Of a DNA stretch of 64,000 nt, positions 46,604-54,133 are shown in pieces; the first letter of the stretch is position 1; each line of letters opens with the position of its first letter. The notes under the pieces are model-generated. The model made no database searches, was not told where the DNA came from, and saw nothing but the letters and a program-made list of their open reading frames with translations. The translations under genes and the position numbers were made by a program. This DNA comes from an uncultured Bacteroidia bacterium. Lineage in GTDB: Bacteria > Bacteroidota > Bacteroidia > Bacteroidales > Prolixibacteraceae. Location of the stretch: assembly GCA_903907075.1 (NCBI GenBank), contig CAIVMQ010000034.1, forward strand, positions 37,678-101,677. Direction: 5' to 3'.

Positions 46604-46632
46604 TTGTTCTATGGCGATATCCTATATCTTTA
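46604..46632 (+). promoter_or_regulatory. Promoter of the SEC-C gene, fixes its start
   Basis: TTG (46604-46606), 18-base spacer and TATCTTTA (46625-46632) fit the -33/-7 layout. Transcription would begin near 46640, after a TTG at 46604 that could otherwise serve as start codon, so the ATG at 46652 is the real start. Confidence 0.55.
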
Positions 46633-46651
46633 CACAAAATTTATTGAGCAC

Positions 46652-47485
46652 ATGACAAAGATTGAAGCGCTGGCGATTCTCCATTCCCGCACTCAAGGAA
46701 TTCCCTTTGAGGCATTGGAATATTTATGTTCCCTTCCGTATGACGAAGAGCTTGAAGAGAAGATAATCTTTCACCTTGACAATGCTTATGACGAGCGTAT
46801 TGTGATGCTCAACAAGAGCTTACCGAATCTTCCATTGTGGTACGCAATTCTCGCTGAGGCACATAGTTCAGAACGAATGATATCTGCGGTTATTAACCTA
46901 TTCACCATTGCCGACGCTCCCGACTGGGATCTACTGGATGAGCAAGGGTTATTTTTGACCGGTATGTTGGCTGAACGGTATCCTGAAAAGGTCACCTTAT
47001 TTCTGGATGCACTTGAAAAACAAGTCGACAAAAAGAGTAATGCCCCATATCTTTTCCTTTATGATTCTATTTATTTTGCGAAAGACGATCTGCATGCACT
47101 GCAAATAAACCGTCTCTTAGAAAACCCCAATACCGGTTGGAAACCTTTATTGGCCGTTCACGCTGCAGAGACTCGCTTATCATCATGCCGTGAATCGGTT
47201 AAAAAGTTACATGAATCTTTTCTGACTTATACGCAAAAGGGAACTAATGAAAATCTTATTCGTGAAGAGTTGCAGTATGCCCTTGAATTATTCGATGATG
47301 ACTCGCATAAGCCCGGATGTTATTTCCACCAACGAGGTGGCTGGAATGCCCATTATAAATTTGCCGAGGAGCTTTTTGAAAAGGAGAATCCGATGCTTGC
47401 CAATACATTCAATAATGTTGGGCGCAATGACCTTTGTCCTTGCGGATCGGGGAAGAAATACAAGAGTTGTTGCTTAAAAAACTAG
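46652..47485 (+). CDS. DUF1186 / SEC-C motif protein
   Basis: A 277-residue cytoplasmic protein. The first 200 residues are helical repeats (ALAILHSRTQGIPFEALEYL, ILAEAHSSERMISAVINLF), resembling DUF1186. The last 25 residues hold the SEC-C zinc motif CPCGSGKKYKSCC, as at the end of SecA, a zinc site used for protein interaction. Function unknown; DUF1186-SEC-C proteins are common stand-alone genes. The start is set by a promoter box just upstream. The 3' end overlaps the convergent hydrolase gene by 12 bases. Confidence 0.85.
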   Translation: MTKIEALAILHSRTQGIPFEALEYLCSLPYDEELEEKIIFHLDNAYDERIVMLNKSLPNLPLWYAILAEAHSSERMISAVINLFTIADAPDWDLLDEQGLFLTGMLAERYPEKVTLFLDALEKQVDKKSNAPYLFLYDSIYFAKDDLHALQINRLLENPNTGWKPLLAVHAAETRLSSCRESVKKLHESFLTYTQKGTNENLIREELQYALELFDDDSHKPGCYFHQRGGWNAHYKFAEELFEKENPMLANTFNNVGRNDLCPCGSGKKYKSCCLKN

Positions 47486-48031
47486 CTCGTAGGAGTTTAT
47501 CACCGTCGCAAATTCACCATTTAGACTTGCCAATGCGGTATCGTGAATAACCTGAGCCGAATAGTGGACGCCATCAAAGCCCGTTTTGTCAAACGTTGCC
47601 GTTGCATCATTCACCACAACCGTTTGGTAACCATAATTGCCTGCCATCCGTGCCGTGCTAGATACACAATGATCCGTCGTTAAGCCGACAAGAACAATAT
47701 GGGTTATCTTCTGCCGATCGAGGTTTTCTTTAAGATCGGTACCTATAAAAGCACTATTCACACACTTACGGATCACCAGTTCACCGTGGAGCGGAGAAAC
47801 CAACGTCTTAAATTCATTTCCCGGATTTCCCGTTGCAAGGAGTGATTTTGGATCTAAAGAACAATGCTTTACATGAATCACCGGCAACGAATTCTTACGC
47901 CATAAGCCCAGCAATGAAGCTGCAACCTCCTCAGCCTGCGGGTTATTTCGACCTCCTCCCCAATAGTAAAGATCATCAAATCCTTGTTGGATATCAATCA
48001 AGATCAATGCCGTATTTTCTGCGAGTCTCAT
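47474..48031 (-). CDS. Isochorismatase-fold cysteine hydrolase
   Basis: A 185-residue member of the isochorismatase/nicotinamidase superfamily. Visible residues of the triad: Asp in ALILIDIQQGF (about residue 13), Lys in VIRKCVNSAF (about 88) and Cys in GLTTDHCVSSTARM (about 124). A cis-peptide VGLTTDHCV segment is also typical. Substrate unknown: nicotinamide, N-carbamoyl compounds and pterin-type amides are all known for the family. A GTG two codons upstream is an alternative start. Convergent with the SEC-C gene; 112 bases separate it from hydF on the same strand. Confidence 0.88.
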   Translation of the reverse strand: MRLAENTALILIDIQQGFDDLYYWGGGRNNPQAEEVAASLLGLWRKNSLPVIHVKHCSLDPKSLLATGNPGNEFKTLVSPLHGELVIRKCVNSAFIGTDLKENLDRQKITHIVLVGLTTDHCVSSTARMAGNYGYQTVVVNDATATFDKTGFDGVHYSAQVIHDTALASLNGEFATVINSYELVF

Positions 48032-48149
48032 CCGCACAAATTATTTATAAATAACTATATCAATGATAGATACAGGAATTAAATCCGCTGTTTTTGGAGA
48101 ATAATTTTTCTGTTTCTAATATCTAGATTTTCCGTCTACAACTCAACTA

Positions 48150-49412
48150 TTAGTTACTTGTTGAATCAAGCCAAGGAGCAACAACCCGATCAAGAGTATG
48201 TTCTCCCTGCATAAAGGAAAGAAAAATTCCGTAATTTGTTATCGGCACATTCAATTTAGCTATCTCGTAAAGACGCACCGTCATACGTTGATTCGAAATC
48301 ATACAACCTCCGCAATGAATGATTAGCTTATACTTTTTAAGCATTAAATCACCCATAAATTCTCGACCAAAGGAGTGTTCAACGATAATTTCGGGATACC
48401 GTTTCTTTAGGATTTGAGGGATCTGAACGGTACCAATATCCTCAACTATTCTCGAATGGTTACAAGCCTCGGCAATTAATATTCGATCACCTGACCTTAG
48501 CTTATTGAGGACTTTAATTCCATTTACAAACTCCATAAGCCGCCCCCTGCTCATATAGTTAATCATCATCACCGAAAATGTGGTTAGTTTCATGTCGACT
48601 GGAGCCCACGATTTAAGAATATCGATTGCCTGAGAATCGGTAATGATTCCTAATGGCCTTTTTTTAAAGCTTGCGATAAAATCGAGCCAACGCTTTTGCT
48701 CTTCAGGATCCCCTGCACGGGCCTTTGCCAAATTCATCCGATAGGCTACCGGGAATGCCCATTTGCGTATGATATAAGCTTCTGCCATTGCCTGCGGACG
48801 AAGAAGCCGGCCAAATGGAGTCTCATCATCCATAGGGATATTCAAAATATAAAACTCATGTGGCTCGATAAAAGGCAATAAATCGAATGAGAAATTACGC
48901 GGCACATAGTTCGTCAGAATGGTATCGAGTAGTTTCTGGCGATCATTTACATCCAATGCATTTAGAACAACGAAATGATAATTAGATAAGGGGCCAAGCA
49001 GATCTTCAACTTTTGCAAGTTGAGAACGATCATGTTCGCAAAAAAGATTATAAATCAGAATCAGCTGTTTCTCAAATTTCTGAGCCTCGGTGATAATATT
49101 TCGTTCAGTTTCATAATCTGATGTGGAAGGATCGATAACCAATAGAATCAGATCACACTCTTTAAGGGCAGCTAAGCTCTTCTCACGCTTTTTAGCACCT
49201 AAATCATGCGCTTCATTAAATCCTGCCGTATCGATAAATTTCACCGGACCCAAGCCATGAATCTCGGACAACGTAATCTTAGTGTCTGTTGTAGTGCCGG
49301 GTGTTGCATCAACGATAGAGGTTTCCTGTTGGGATAGGAGATTCATCAGCGAACTTTTCCCTGAATTCATTTTACCAAAGAGTCCAATAATATCGCGATC
49401 AAGGGTTATCAT
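48150..49412 (-). CDS. hydF: [FeFe]-hydrogenase maturation GTPase HydF
   Basis: Scaffold for the 2Fe subcluster of [FeFe]-hydrogenase. The GTPase domain shows G1 GKMNSGKS at 13-20, a TPGTTTD switch I at about 37-43 and DTAG at 61-64. The G4 position reads YNLFCEHD (about 121-128), not NKxD. A dimerisation domain follows; the cluster-binding domain carries Cys317 and His319 (ACNHS) and His366-Cys367-Gly-Gly-Cys370 (IHCGGC), the ligand set of HydF. 420 residues is normal. Neither hydE, hydG nor a hydrogenase is in the window, so the maturation genes are dispersed. Divergent from coaD. Confidence 0.95.
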   Translation of the reverse strand: MITLDRDIIGLFGKMNSGKSSLMNLLSQQETSIVDATPGTTTDTKITLSEIHGLGPVKFIDTAGFNEAHDLGAKKREKSLAALKECDLILLVIDPSTSDYETERNIITEAQKFEKQLILIYNLFCEHDRSQLAKVEDLLGPLSNYHFVVLNALDVNDRQKLLDTILTNYVPRNFSFDLLPFIEPHEFYILNIPMDDETPFGRLLRPQAMAEAYIIRKWAFPVAYRMNLAKARAGDPEEQKRWLDFIASFKKRPLGIITDSQAIDILKSWAPVDMKLTTFSVMMINYMSRGRLMEFVNGIKVLNKLRSGDRILIAEACNHSRIVEDIGTVQIPQILKKRYPEIIVEHSFGREFMGDLMLKKYKLIIHCGGCMISNQRMTVRLYEIAKLNVPITNYGIFLSFMQGEHTLDRVVAPWLDSTSN

Positions 49413-49564
49413 CTTAAACAGAATTAGGCAACCGTCTGCACGAGAATATTGTCGTTCGCGGCAAGTCGATTCGTTCTTTGTGCATCGGATAATTAAAGAT
49501 AATCATTTAAAAGATAAGATGTAACACTCTGATTGGGATAGAGCCAATTGTTGTAATTTCTTGC

Positions 49565-49572
49565 TATTTTTG
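49565..49572 (+). promoter_or_regulatory. -7 box of coaD
   Basis: TATTTTTG, an exact TAnnTTTG match 19 bases before the coaD ATG at 49591. It makes the TTG at 49585 an unlikely start because the transcript would begin almost on it. Confidence 0.5.
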
Positions 49573-49590
49573 TATGCTAATTAATTGGAT

Positions 49591-50067
49591 ATGGAGAGAA
49601 TTGCAATATTTCCGGGTTCGTTTGATCCGTTCACACTGGGCCATGAGTCGATCATTAATCGTGCGTTGCCTATGTTTGATCAAATCATTATTATGATTGG
49701 TTATAATTCCAATAAGCGGGCATTTTATCCTCTCGAGAAAAGGAAGGAATGGATCAAGCGTGTATTTGAGAATGAGCCTAAGATTAAAGTTGGAAAATTC
49801 GATGGATTAACTGTTGATTACTGCACAAGGGTTCATGCCCAGTATATCTTAAGGGGATTACGCACCTCCGCAGACTTTGAATACGAACGTGCTATAGCTC
49901 AAATAAATAAGAAAATGCATCCTGAAATAGAAACCGTTTTTTTATTAACCACACCCGAAACAACGGCCATTTCGTCAACTATTGTGCGTGATATTCTACG
50001 GCACAAAGGGGATGCTTCCTTATTTCTCCCCGCGTGTATCAATCAATCGGAATTTTACGAGAAATAA
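49591..50067 (+). CDS. coaD: Phosphopantetheine adenylyltransferase
   Basis: Fourth step of coenzyme A synthesis: transfers AMP from ATP to 4'-phosphopantetheine. The 158-residue protein has the nucleotidyltransferase GSFDPFTLGH motif at 9-18 (the (H/T)xGH signature with Thr15-Leu-Gly-His18), KRKEWIKRVF, an LRGLRTSADFEYE segment (about 86-98) and ETTAISSTIVRDI near 125-137, which matches the ISSSxVRE motif. Length is normal. Start ATG at 49591 is used. The next gene begins 22 bases downstream on the same strand. Confidence 0.96.
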   Translation: MERIAIFPGSFDPFTLGHESIINRALPMFDQIIIMIGYNSNKRAFYPLEKRKEWIKRVFENEPKIKVGKFDGLTVDYCTRVHAQYILRGLRTSADFEYERAIAQINKKMHPEIETVFLLTTPETTAISSTIVRDILRHKGDASLFLPACINQSEFYEK

Positions 50068-50089
50068 CTCTATTTCATTGGCACTACTT

Positions 50090-51496
50090 ATGCGCACTTA
50101 CCTAGTAGCTTTACTATTCTGTCTCTTTGTGCAAGTGGTTAATGGTCAACAGACACTAATTTCTGGTACTGCGGCAGATTACAGTGCCAAAGAAATCGTT
50201 TTTTATACCTATTCTGACCCCATTCTGCATACTAAATTTGAATTAGGGAAGACAATTATTTCCAGAGACGGGTCTTTTTCGGTCGCATTGCCCATCAATC
50301 AGACCATCGAGATCTATTCCGATCTGGAAAAGTTTTGTGGCACAATGGTGGTGGAACCAAATAGCACCTATCAGATTACCCTCCCCCCTTTCTCACCTAA
50401 GACAATACCCGAATCGCGCAGCATATTCTTTAAGCCGACACTTTACTGGTTTGGATTGACAAAAAACGACCCTTTAGATCTAAATCTGGCAGTCCGTTCG
50501 TTTTTGTCAGATTTAAATATTGAGAAGGCTAAATTCGCGAATCAAATCTATCTGCAAAAATCAAAAGCTGTGGTAGGTGAAATAATTGAGCGGCTCACAA
50601 TTAAATATTCAACCGACAAACGGCCCTATTTTAAAACATTAATGACCTACTCTTTTTCAGAATTGGAATATGCGGTAAATCCCAGAGATGAAGAATTGGT
50701 GATCCAAAAATATTTTGCCTCCAAGCCATTAGCTCTTAATCACCCAATGTATCAGCAAGCATTTCGAACAATTTTCAACGATAACCTTCGCCGAAAATCG
50801 CAAGAAATAAAAAACAAGAGACTTGTGGCTCTCACAAATTCGGGCAACTACCTTGAGTTAACAGCCTTTTTCAAAGCCCTTGGGTACTCTGCTGATTTTT
50901 CGGAACTCGCTGTATTAAAAGGGTTATATGATGGGTATTATACCGATGGGTTCAAAAAAAGTGGGATTTCAAATTGTATTTCCGCTGCCCTAAATAAGGT
51001 TACTTCGCCAGATCTAAGCTTAATTGCACAAAACATAAAGCTCAAGATCGAACAGTTAGTCATTGGCAATCAAGCCCCCGATATTAACCTGTTAAACAGC
51101 AGAAAAGAAACAGTTACCCTTAATAAATTCAATGGAAAATTTGTCTATCTTAACTTTTTCAAAAGCACAAGTTCTGATTGTAAAGCAGAGCTCGATTCGA
51201 TCGTATCGATAGAAAAAAGGCTGCGCCAAATTTTAGTTGTTGTATCGGTATGTCTTGATGACGATTTCGACGATGGCATAAAACTATGGAAATCAAAGGG
51301 CTATTCGTGGGAGCTTCTTAATGGATCTAAACAGAAACAGTTAATTATTGATTACAATGCCTCACTAACTCCCGCATTTTATCTTATTGACACGAATCAG
51401 AAGATACAACTCTCTCAGGCCCCATCACCTAGTCATGGTTTTGAACCCACTTTCGTGCAACTGATACGAAATTACAAGCGCAGATCATCGAATTAG
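50090..51496 (+). CDS. Exported thioredoxin-fold protein without a CxxC motif
   Basis: A 468-residue protein: signal peptide (1-19, LVALLFCLFVQVVNG), an N-terminal beta-rich domain (about 22-110), a long helical middle and a C-terminal TlpA/AhpC-type thioredoxin-like domain from about 345 (GNQAPDINLLNSRKETVTLN, then KFVYLNFFKSTSSDCKAELD). Where thioredoxins have CxxC, this has S-S-D-C, so only the second cysteine remains and oxidoreductase activity is doubtful. TPAFYLID marks the cis-proline loop. The ATG at 50090 is chosen because the signal peptide starts there; longer frames overlap coaD. Family role in Bacteroidota is not known. Confidence 0.75.
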   Translation: MRTYLVALLFCLFVQVVNGQQTLISGTAADYSAKEIVFYTYSDPILHTKFELGKTIISRDGSFSVALPINQTIEIYSDLEKFCGTMVVEPNSTYQITLPPFSPKTIPESRSIFFKPTLYWFGLTKNDPLDLNLAVRSFLSDLNIEKAKFANQIYLQKSKAVVGEIIERLTIKYSTDKRPYFKTLMTYSFSELEYAVNPRDEELVIQKYFASKPLALNHPMYQQAFRTIFNDNLRRKSQEIKNKRLVALTNSGNYLELTAFFKALGYSADFSELAVLKGLYDGYYTDGFKKSGISNCISAALNKVTSPDLSLIAQNIKLKIEQLVIGNQAPDINLLNSRKETVTLNKFNGKFVYLNFFKSTSSDCKAELDSIVSIEKRLRQILVVVSVCLDDDFDDGIKLWKSKGYSWELLNGSKQKQLIIDYNASLTPAFYLIDTNQKIQLSQAPSPSHGFEPTFVQLIRNYKRRSSN

Positions 51497-51647
51497 TTAA
51501 TTACATCTGCTTCACGACTTGTTTTTCGCGATTATCGTGGTCCTGAAATATATGATCGTGAGTGTTACCCTTGAATTCCATAAAATCGATTCATAACGCC
51601 ATATCTATTTAACAATTTTTTATTCTATTGTTGGTTATTAAATTCAG

Positions 51648-51674
51648 TTGAAGCCAAAAATCTTCTTATTTTTG
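51648..51674 (+). promoter_or_regulatory. Promoter of pyrE
   Basis: TTG (51648-51650), 16-base spacer, TATTTTTG (51667-51674), followed by CA. The ATG of pyrE is 26 bases on. Confidence 0.55.
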
Positions 51675-51700
51675 CACAAAATATTAATGTCATACTAATT

Positions 51701-52333
51701 ATGGGAAACGCACAAATCGAGGTTGCTAAGCGACTACTGGCCATTGATACCATTAAGATACAACCTGATATCCCTTTTACGTGGGCTTCCGGATGGAAGT
51801 CTCCCATCTATTGTGATAACCGCAAAGTGCTCTCGTATCCCGAAACCAGAACATTTATCTGCAGCGAGTTTGTTAAGCTTGTGCGTGAGAAATATCCCAA
51901 TGCCGAAGCTATTGCCGGGGTGGCTACCGGTGCTATCGCCCATGGAGCATTGGTTGCGGAGGCATTGCAACTTCCATTTATCTACGTTCGAGCGACACCC
52001 AAAGGTCATGGATTAGAGAATCTTATTGAGGGTGATATTCAGCCTGGGACCAAAGTTGTGATCATTGAAGACCTTATCTCTACAGGAGGCAGTTCAATTA
52101 ATGCTGCTGATGCGATTCGTAATTTCGGAGCAGAGGTATTGGGGATGTTAGCTATATTTACCTATAATTTCCCATTAGCAAAGCAGAACTTCGAGGACGC
52201 AAATATCGAACTTACCACGCTAAGCAATTACAATGTCCTACTTCAGGTGGCCCATGACTCAGGTGAGATTACCGATGCTCAACTTGAAAGCCTAAATAAC
52301 TGGAGAAAAAACCCTGAGACCTGGGGACGGTAG
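51701..52333 (+). CDS. pyrE: Orotate phosphoribosyltransferase
   Basis: Makes OMP from orotate and PRPP in pyrimidine synthesis. The 210-residue protein has TWASGWKSPIYCDNRKVLSY (about 27-46), the typical orotate/PRPP N-terminal block, a GVATGAIAHGALVAEAL helix, VRATPKGHGLENLIEG (flexible catalytic loop) and the PRPP motif VVIIEDLISTGGSS at about 118-131. Own promoter upstream. The SRPBCC gene follows after 34 bases on the same strand and may be co-transcribed. No other pyr genes are nearby. Confidence 0.96.
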   Translation: MGNAQIEVAKRLLAIDTIKIQPDIPFTWASGWKSPIYCDNRKVLSYPETRTFICSEFVKLVREKYPNAEAIAGVATGAIAHGALVAEALQLPFIYVRATPKGHGLENLIEGDIQPGTKVVIIEDLISTGGSSINAADAIRNFGAEVLGMLAIFTYNFPLAKQNFEDANIELTTLSNYNVLLQVAHDSGEITDAQLESLNNWRKNPETWGR

Positions 52334-52367
52334 TGGATAGAGAAGTGACAAAAAATTAAAAGTCAAA

Positions 52368-52826
52368 ATGGGAATCGAAAAATATGACAGTGAAGTAAAA
52401 TTCATTGCCTCATCTCAAGATTGCGTCTACAATCATCTTTCTGATTTAACAAATCTTGAGCCACTATTTGATCCGATACGCATCGCAGCATTGAAAGAAA
52501 GATATCCTGAAACACCTGAGATAAAACTAGATAATTTCAGAGCCACTACTGACGAGTGTACATTTTCAATAAGTCCGGTAGGAAATATCGGAGTTCAAGT
52601 CATTGAACGTGAGCCTTCAAAACTCATAAAGCTAACAGGTAGCCAATCAGTTCCATTTCAGATTACGTGCTGGATTCAACTATTACCCGTCGATGAGCAA
52701 AACTGTAAAATAAAGATTACAGTGCATGCAGACCTGAATCCAATGATTAAAGTATTGGTAGGTAAACACTTAAGACAGGGAGTCAATAGTATCGCGGAAG
52801 CATTGACAAAAATTAAATACCCCTAA
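52368..52826 (+). CDS. SRPBCC-fold small protein
   Basis: A 152-residue protein with the START/SRPBCC helix-grip pattern: a first strand EKYDSEVKFIASSQDCVYNH, a helix with LSDLTNLEPLF, central strands (CTFSISPVGNIGVQVIEREP) and a long C-terminal helix (MIKVLVGKHLRQGVNSIAEAL). Such proteins bind hydrophobic ligands; no ligand is evident. The pyrE-SRPBCC pair is likely one transcript. Convergent with birA, 61 bases apart. Confidence 0.8.
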   Translation: MGIEKYDSEVKFIASSQDCVYNHLSDLTNLEPLFDPIRIAALKERYPETPEIKLDNFRATTDECTFSISPVGNIGVQVIEREPSKLIKLTGSQSVPFQITCWIQLLPVDEQNCKIKITVHADLNPMIKVLVGKHLRQGVNSIAEALTKIKYP

Positions 52827-52887
52827 TCTGCGAAACTATTTCCCCTATTATTAAAATTAGCAACAGCCTCTTTTCGTCACCAATTAG

Positions 52888-53622
52888 CTATTTAAAGGTG
52901 ACTTCTTTAAATTGATACCGATTTATTTCTCCAAAACGAGTCTCTATTTGCAATCTGCCAATCTGATCAACGCCGAGTATTCGTCCCTCAAAATTGCCAT
53001 TATCATCTGAATAGTGAGCCCAGAGATCGCGTCTGTAGAGAATTGCAGCATAATCAGTATCAATCTTCAAAATCTGGTTTTCGGCCAATTGCCGATATCT
53101 GAAGTCAATTTTCTCACATAATTGTGCGAGCAGTTCATCAAGATCGTAGGTTTCTTGGGTAATCTGACCTAAGGATACCGGATTTGGAGCATCTCCTCTA
53201 AAAAACTGCTGATTGATATTAAGACCGATACCAATGATCGAAGAGGATATTTTATTAACCCGGATTGAATTTTCAATTAGGATTCCTGCCACCTTCCCAT
53301 TACCGATATAGATATCATTTGGCCACTTAATCGATACGTCAGTGGTAAAGGCTGAGAGAAAATCGAATACCCCAAGCGATATCACCTTTGAAAGCTCAAA
53401 CTGATTGCCTACTTCCATAAAATTAGGATAGAGCACAATGGAAAACGTTAAATTTTCACCAGGCTCACTTTCCCATTTTGCTAATCCCTGCCCTCTTCCG
53501 TCAATCTGACTGTCTGTAATAATAACCGCGCCGTCAGGCAGACTATTTGTCAGCAATTGCGTTGCGGCATAGTTATTGGTTGATTCTGTTTGAGCGATCC
53601 GATAAATAGTTGATCCTATCAT
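52888..53622 (-). CDS. birA: Biotin--[acetyl-CoA-carboxylase] ligase, short form
   Basis: Attaches biotin to carboxylase carrier proteins. The 244-residue product has the class II catalytic domain only: TESTNNYA (about 12-19), DGRGQGLAKWES (biotinyl-AMP loop, about 40-51), SIKWPNDIYIGNGKVAGILIE (read as SIKWPNDIYI then GNGKVAGILIE) and GIGLNINQ. There is no N-terminal HTH, so it does not act as a bio repressor. The ATG at 53622 is used; a TTG three codons upstream is possible. It diverges from rsfS. Confidence 0.94.
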   Translation of the reverse strand: MIGSTIYRIAQTESTNNYAATQLLTNSLPDGAVIITDSQIDGRGQGLAKWESEPGENLTFSIVLYPNFMEVGNQFELSKVISLGVFDFLSAFTTDVSIKWPNDIYIGNGKVAGILIENSIRVNKISSSIIGIGLNINQQFFRGDAPNPVSLGQITQETYDLDELLAQLCEKIDFRYRQLAENQILKIDTDYAAILYRRDLWAHYSDDNGNFEGRILGVDQIGRLQIETRFGEINRYQFKEVTFK

Positions 53623-53724
53623 TTGGGACAAAAATTAACATCATTAGTACAGGGGATCAAAGTAAAAATATTATTTCACAAGTTCACACATTGATTTCTT
53701 TATTTAAGTATCGGACAAATAAAT

Positions 53725-53732
53725 TATCTTTG
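53725..53732 (+). promoter_or_regulatory. -7 box of the rsfS-ftsH group
   Basis: TATCTTTG, exact TAnnTTTG match, 17 bases before the rsfS ATG. No convincing -33 TTG at the right distance. Confidence 0.5.
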
Positions 53733-53749
53733 TATTTTAAAACGCATTT

Positions 53750-54127
53750 ATGGTTAAATCTGCCATTCAGGGTGGCTCAATCGAATTAGTAGAAGCGATT
53801 ATCGAGGGTATTCAACGCAAGAAAGGTCTTGAGATTATAAACATTGATCTTCAATCTCTTACCAATACCGAATGTGATTACTATATAATATGTCATGGTA
53901 CGTCGAATACCCATGTCGATGCGATTGCCCATTCGGTAGAAGATACGGTATCCGAATTAAAGAATGAACCTGCATGGCATAAAGATGGTTATCTAAGTGC
54001 ACAATGGATATTACTCGATTATACAAATATAATGGTTCATGTATTTCAGGAGCCGATTCGTAAGTTATACGATCTTGAAAGTTTATGGGCTGACGGAATA
54101 ATTCATACAATAGACGCTGACAATTAA
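53750..54127 (+). CDS. rsfS: Ribosome silencing factor RsfS (YbeB/Iojap)
   Basis: Binds uL14 on the 50S subunit and blocks subunit joining during starvation. The 125-residue protein has the Iojap core: DYYIICHGTSNTHVDAIAHSV (quoted in part; about 43-60), then AWHKDGYLSAQWILLDYTN (about 85-103) and MVHVFQEPIRKLYDLESLW (about 105-123), all diagnostic. ftsH starts only 6 bases after its stop, so rsfS, ftsH, DUF2007 and cdsA form one tight operon, a frequent order in Bacteroidota. Confidence 0.95.
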   Translation: MVKSAIQGGSIELVEAIIEGIQRKKGLEIINIDLQSLTNTECDYYIICHGTSNTHVDAIAHSVEDTVSELKNEPAWHKDGYLSAQWILLDYTNIMVHVFQEPIRKLYDLESLWADGIIHTIDADN

Positions 54128-54133
54128 TTAATT

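Noticed and set aside
49982..50089. An upstream start for the thioredoxin-fold protein, overlapping coaD
   Set aside because: The overlapping codons encode no signal peptide and read out of frame through coaD; the ATG at 50090 begins a good signal sequence.
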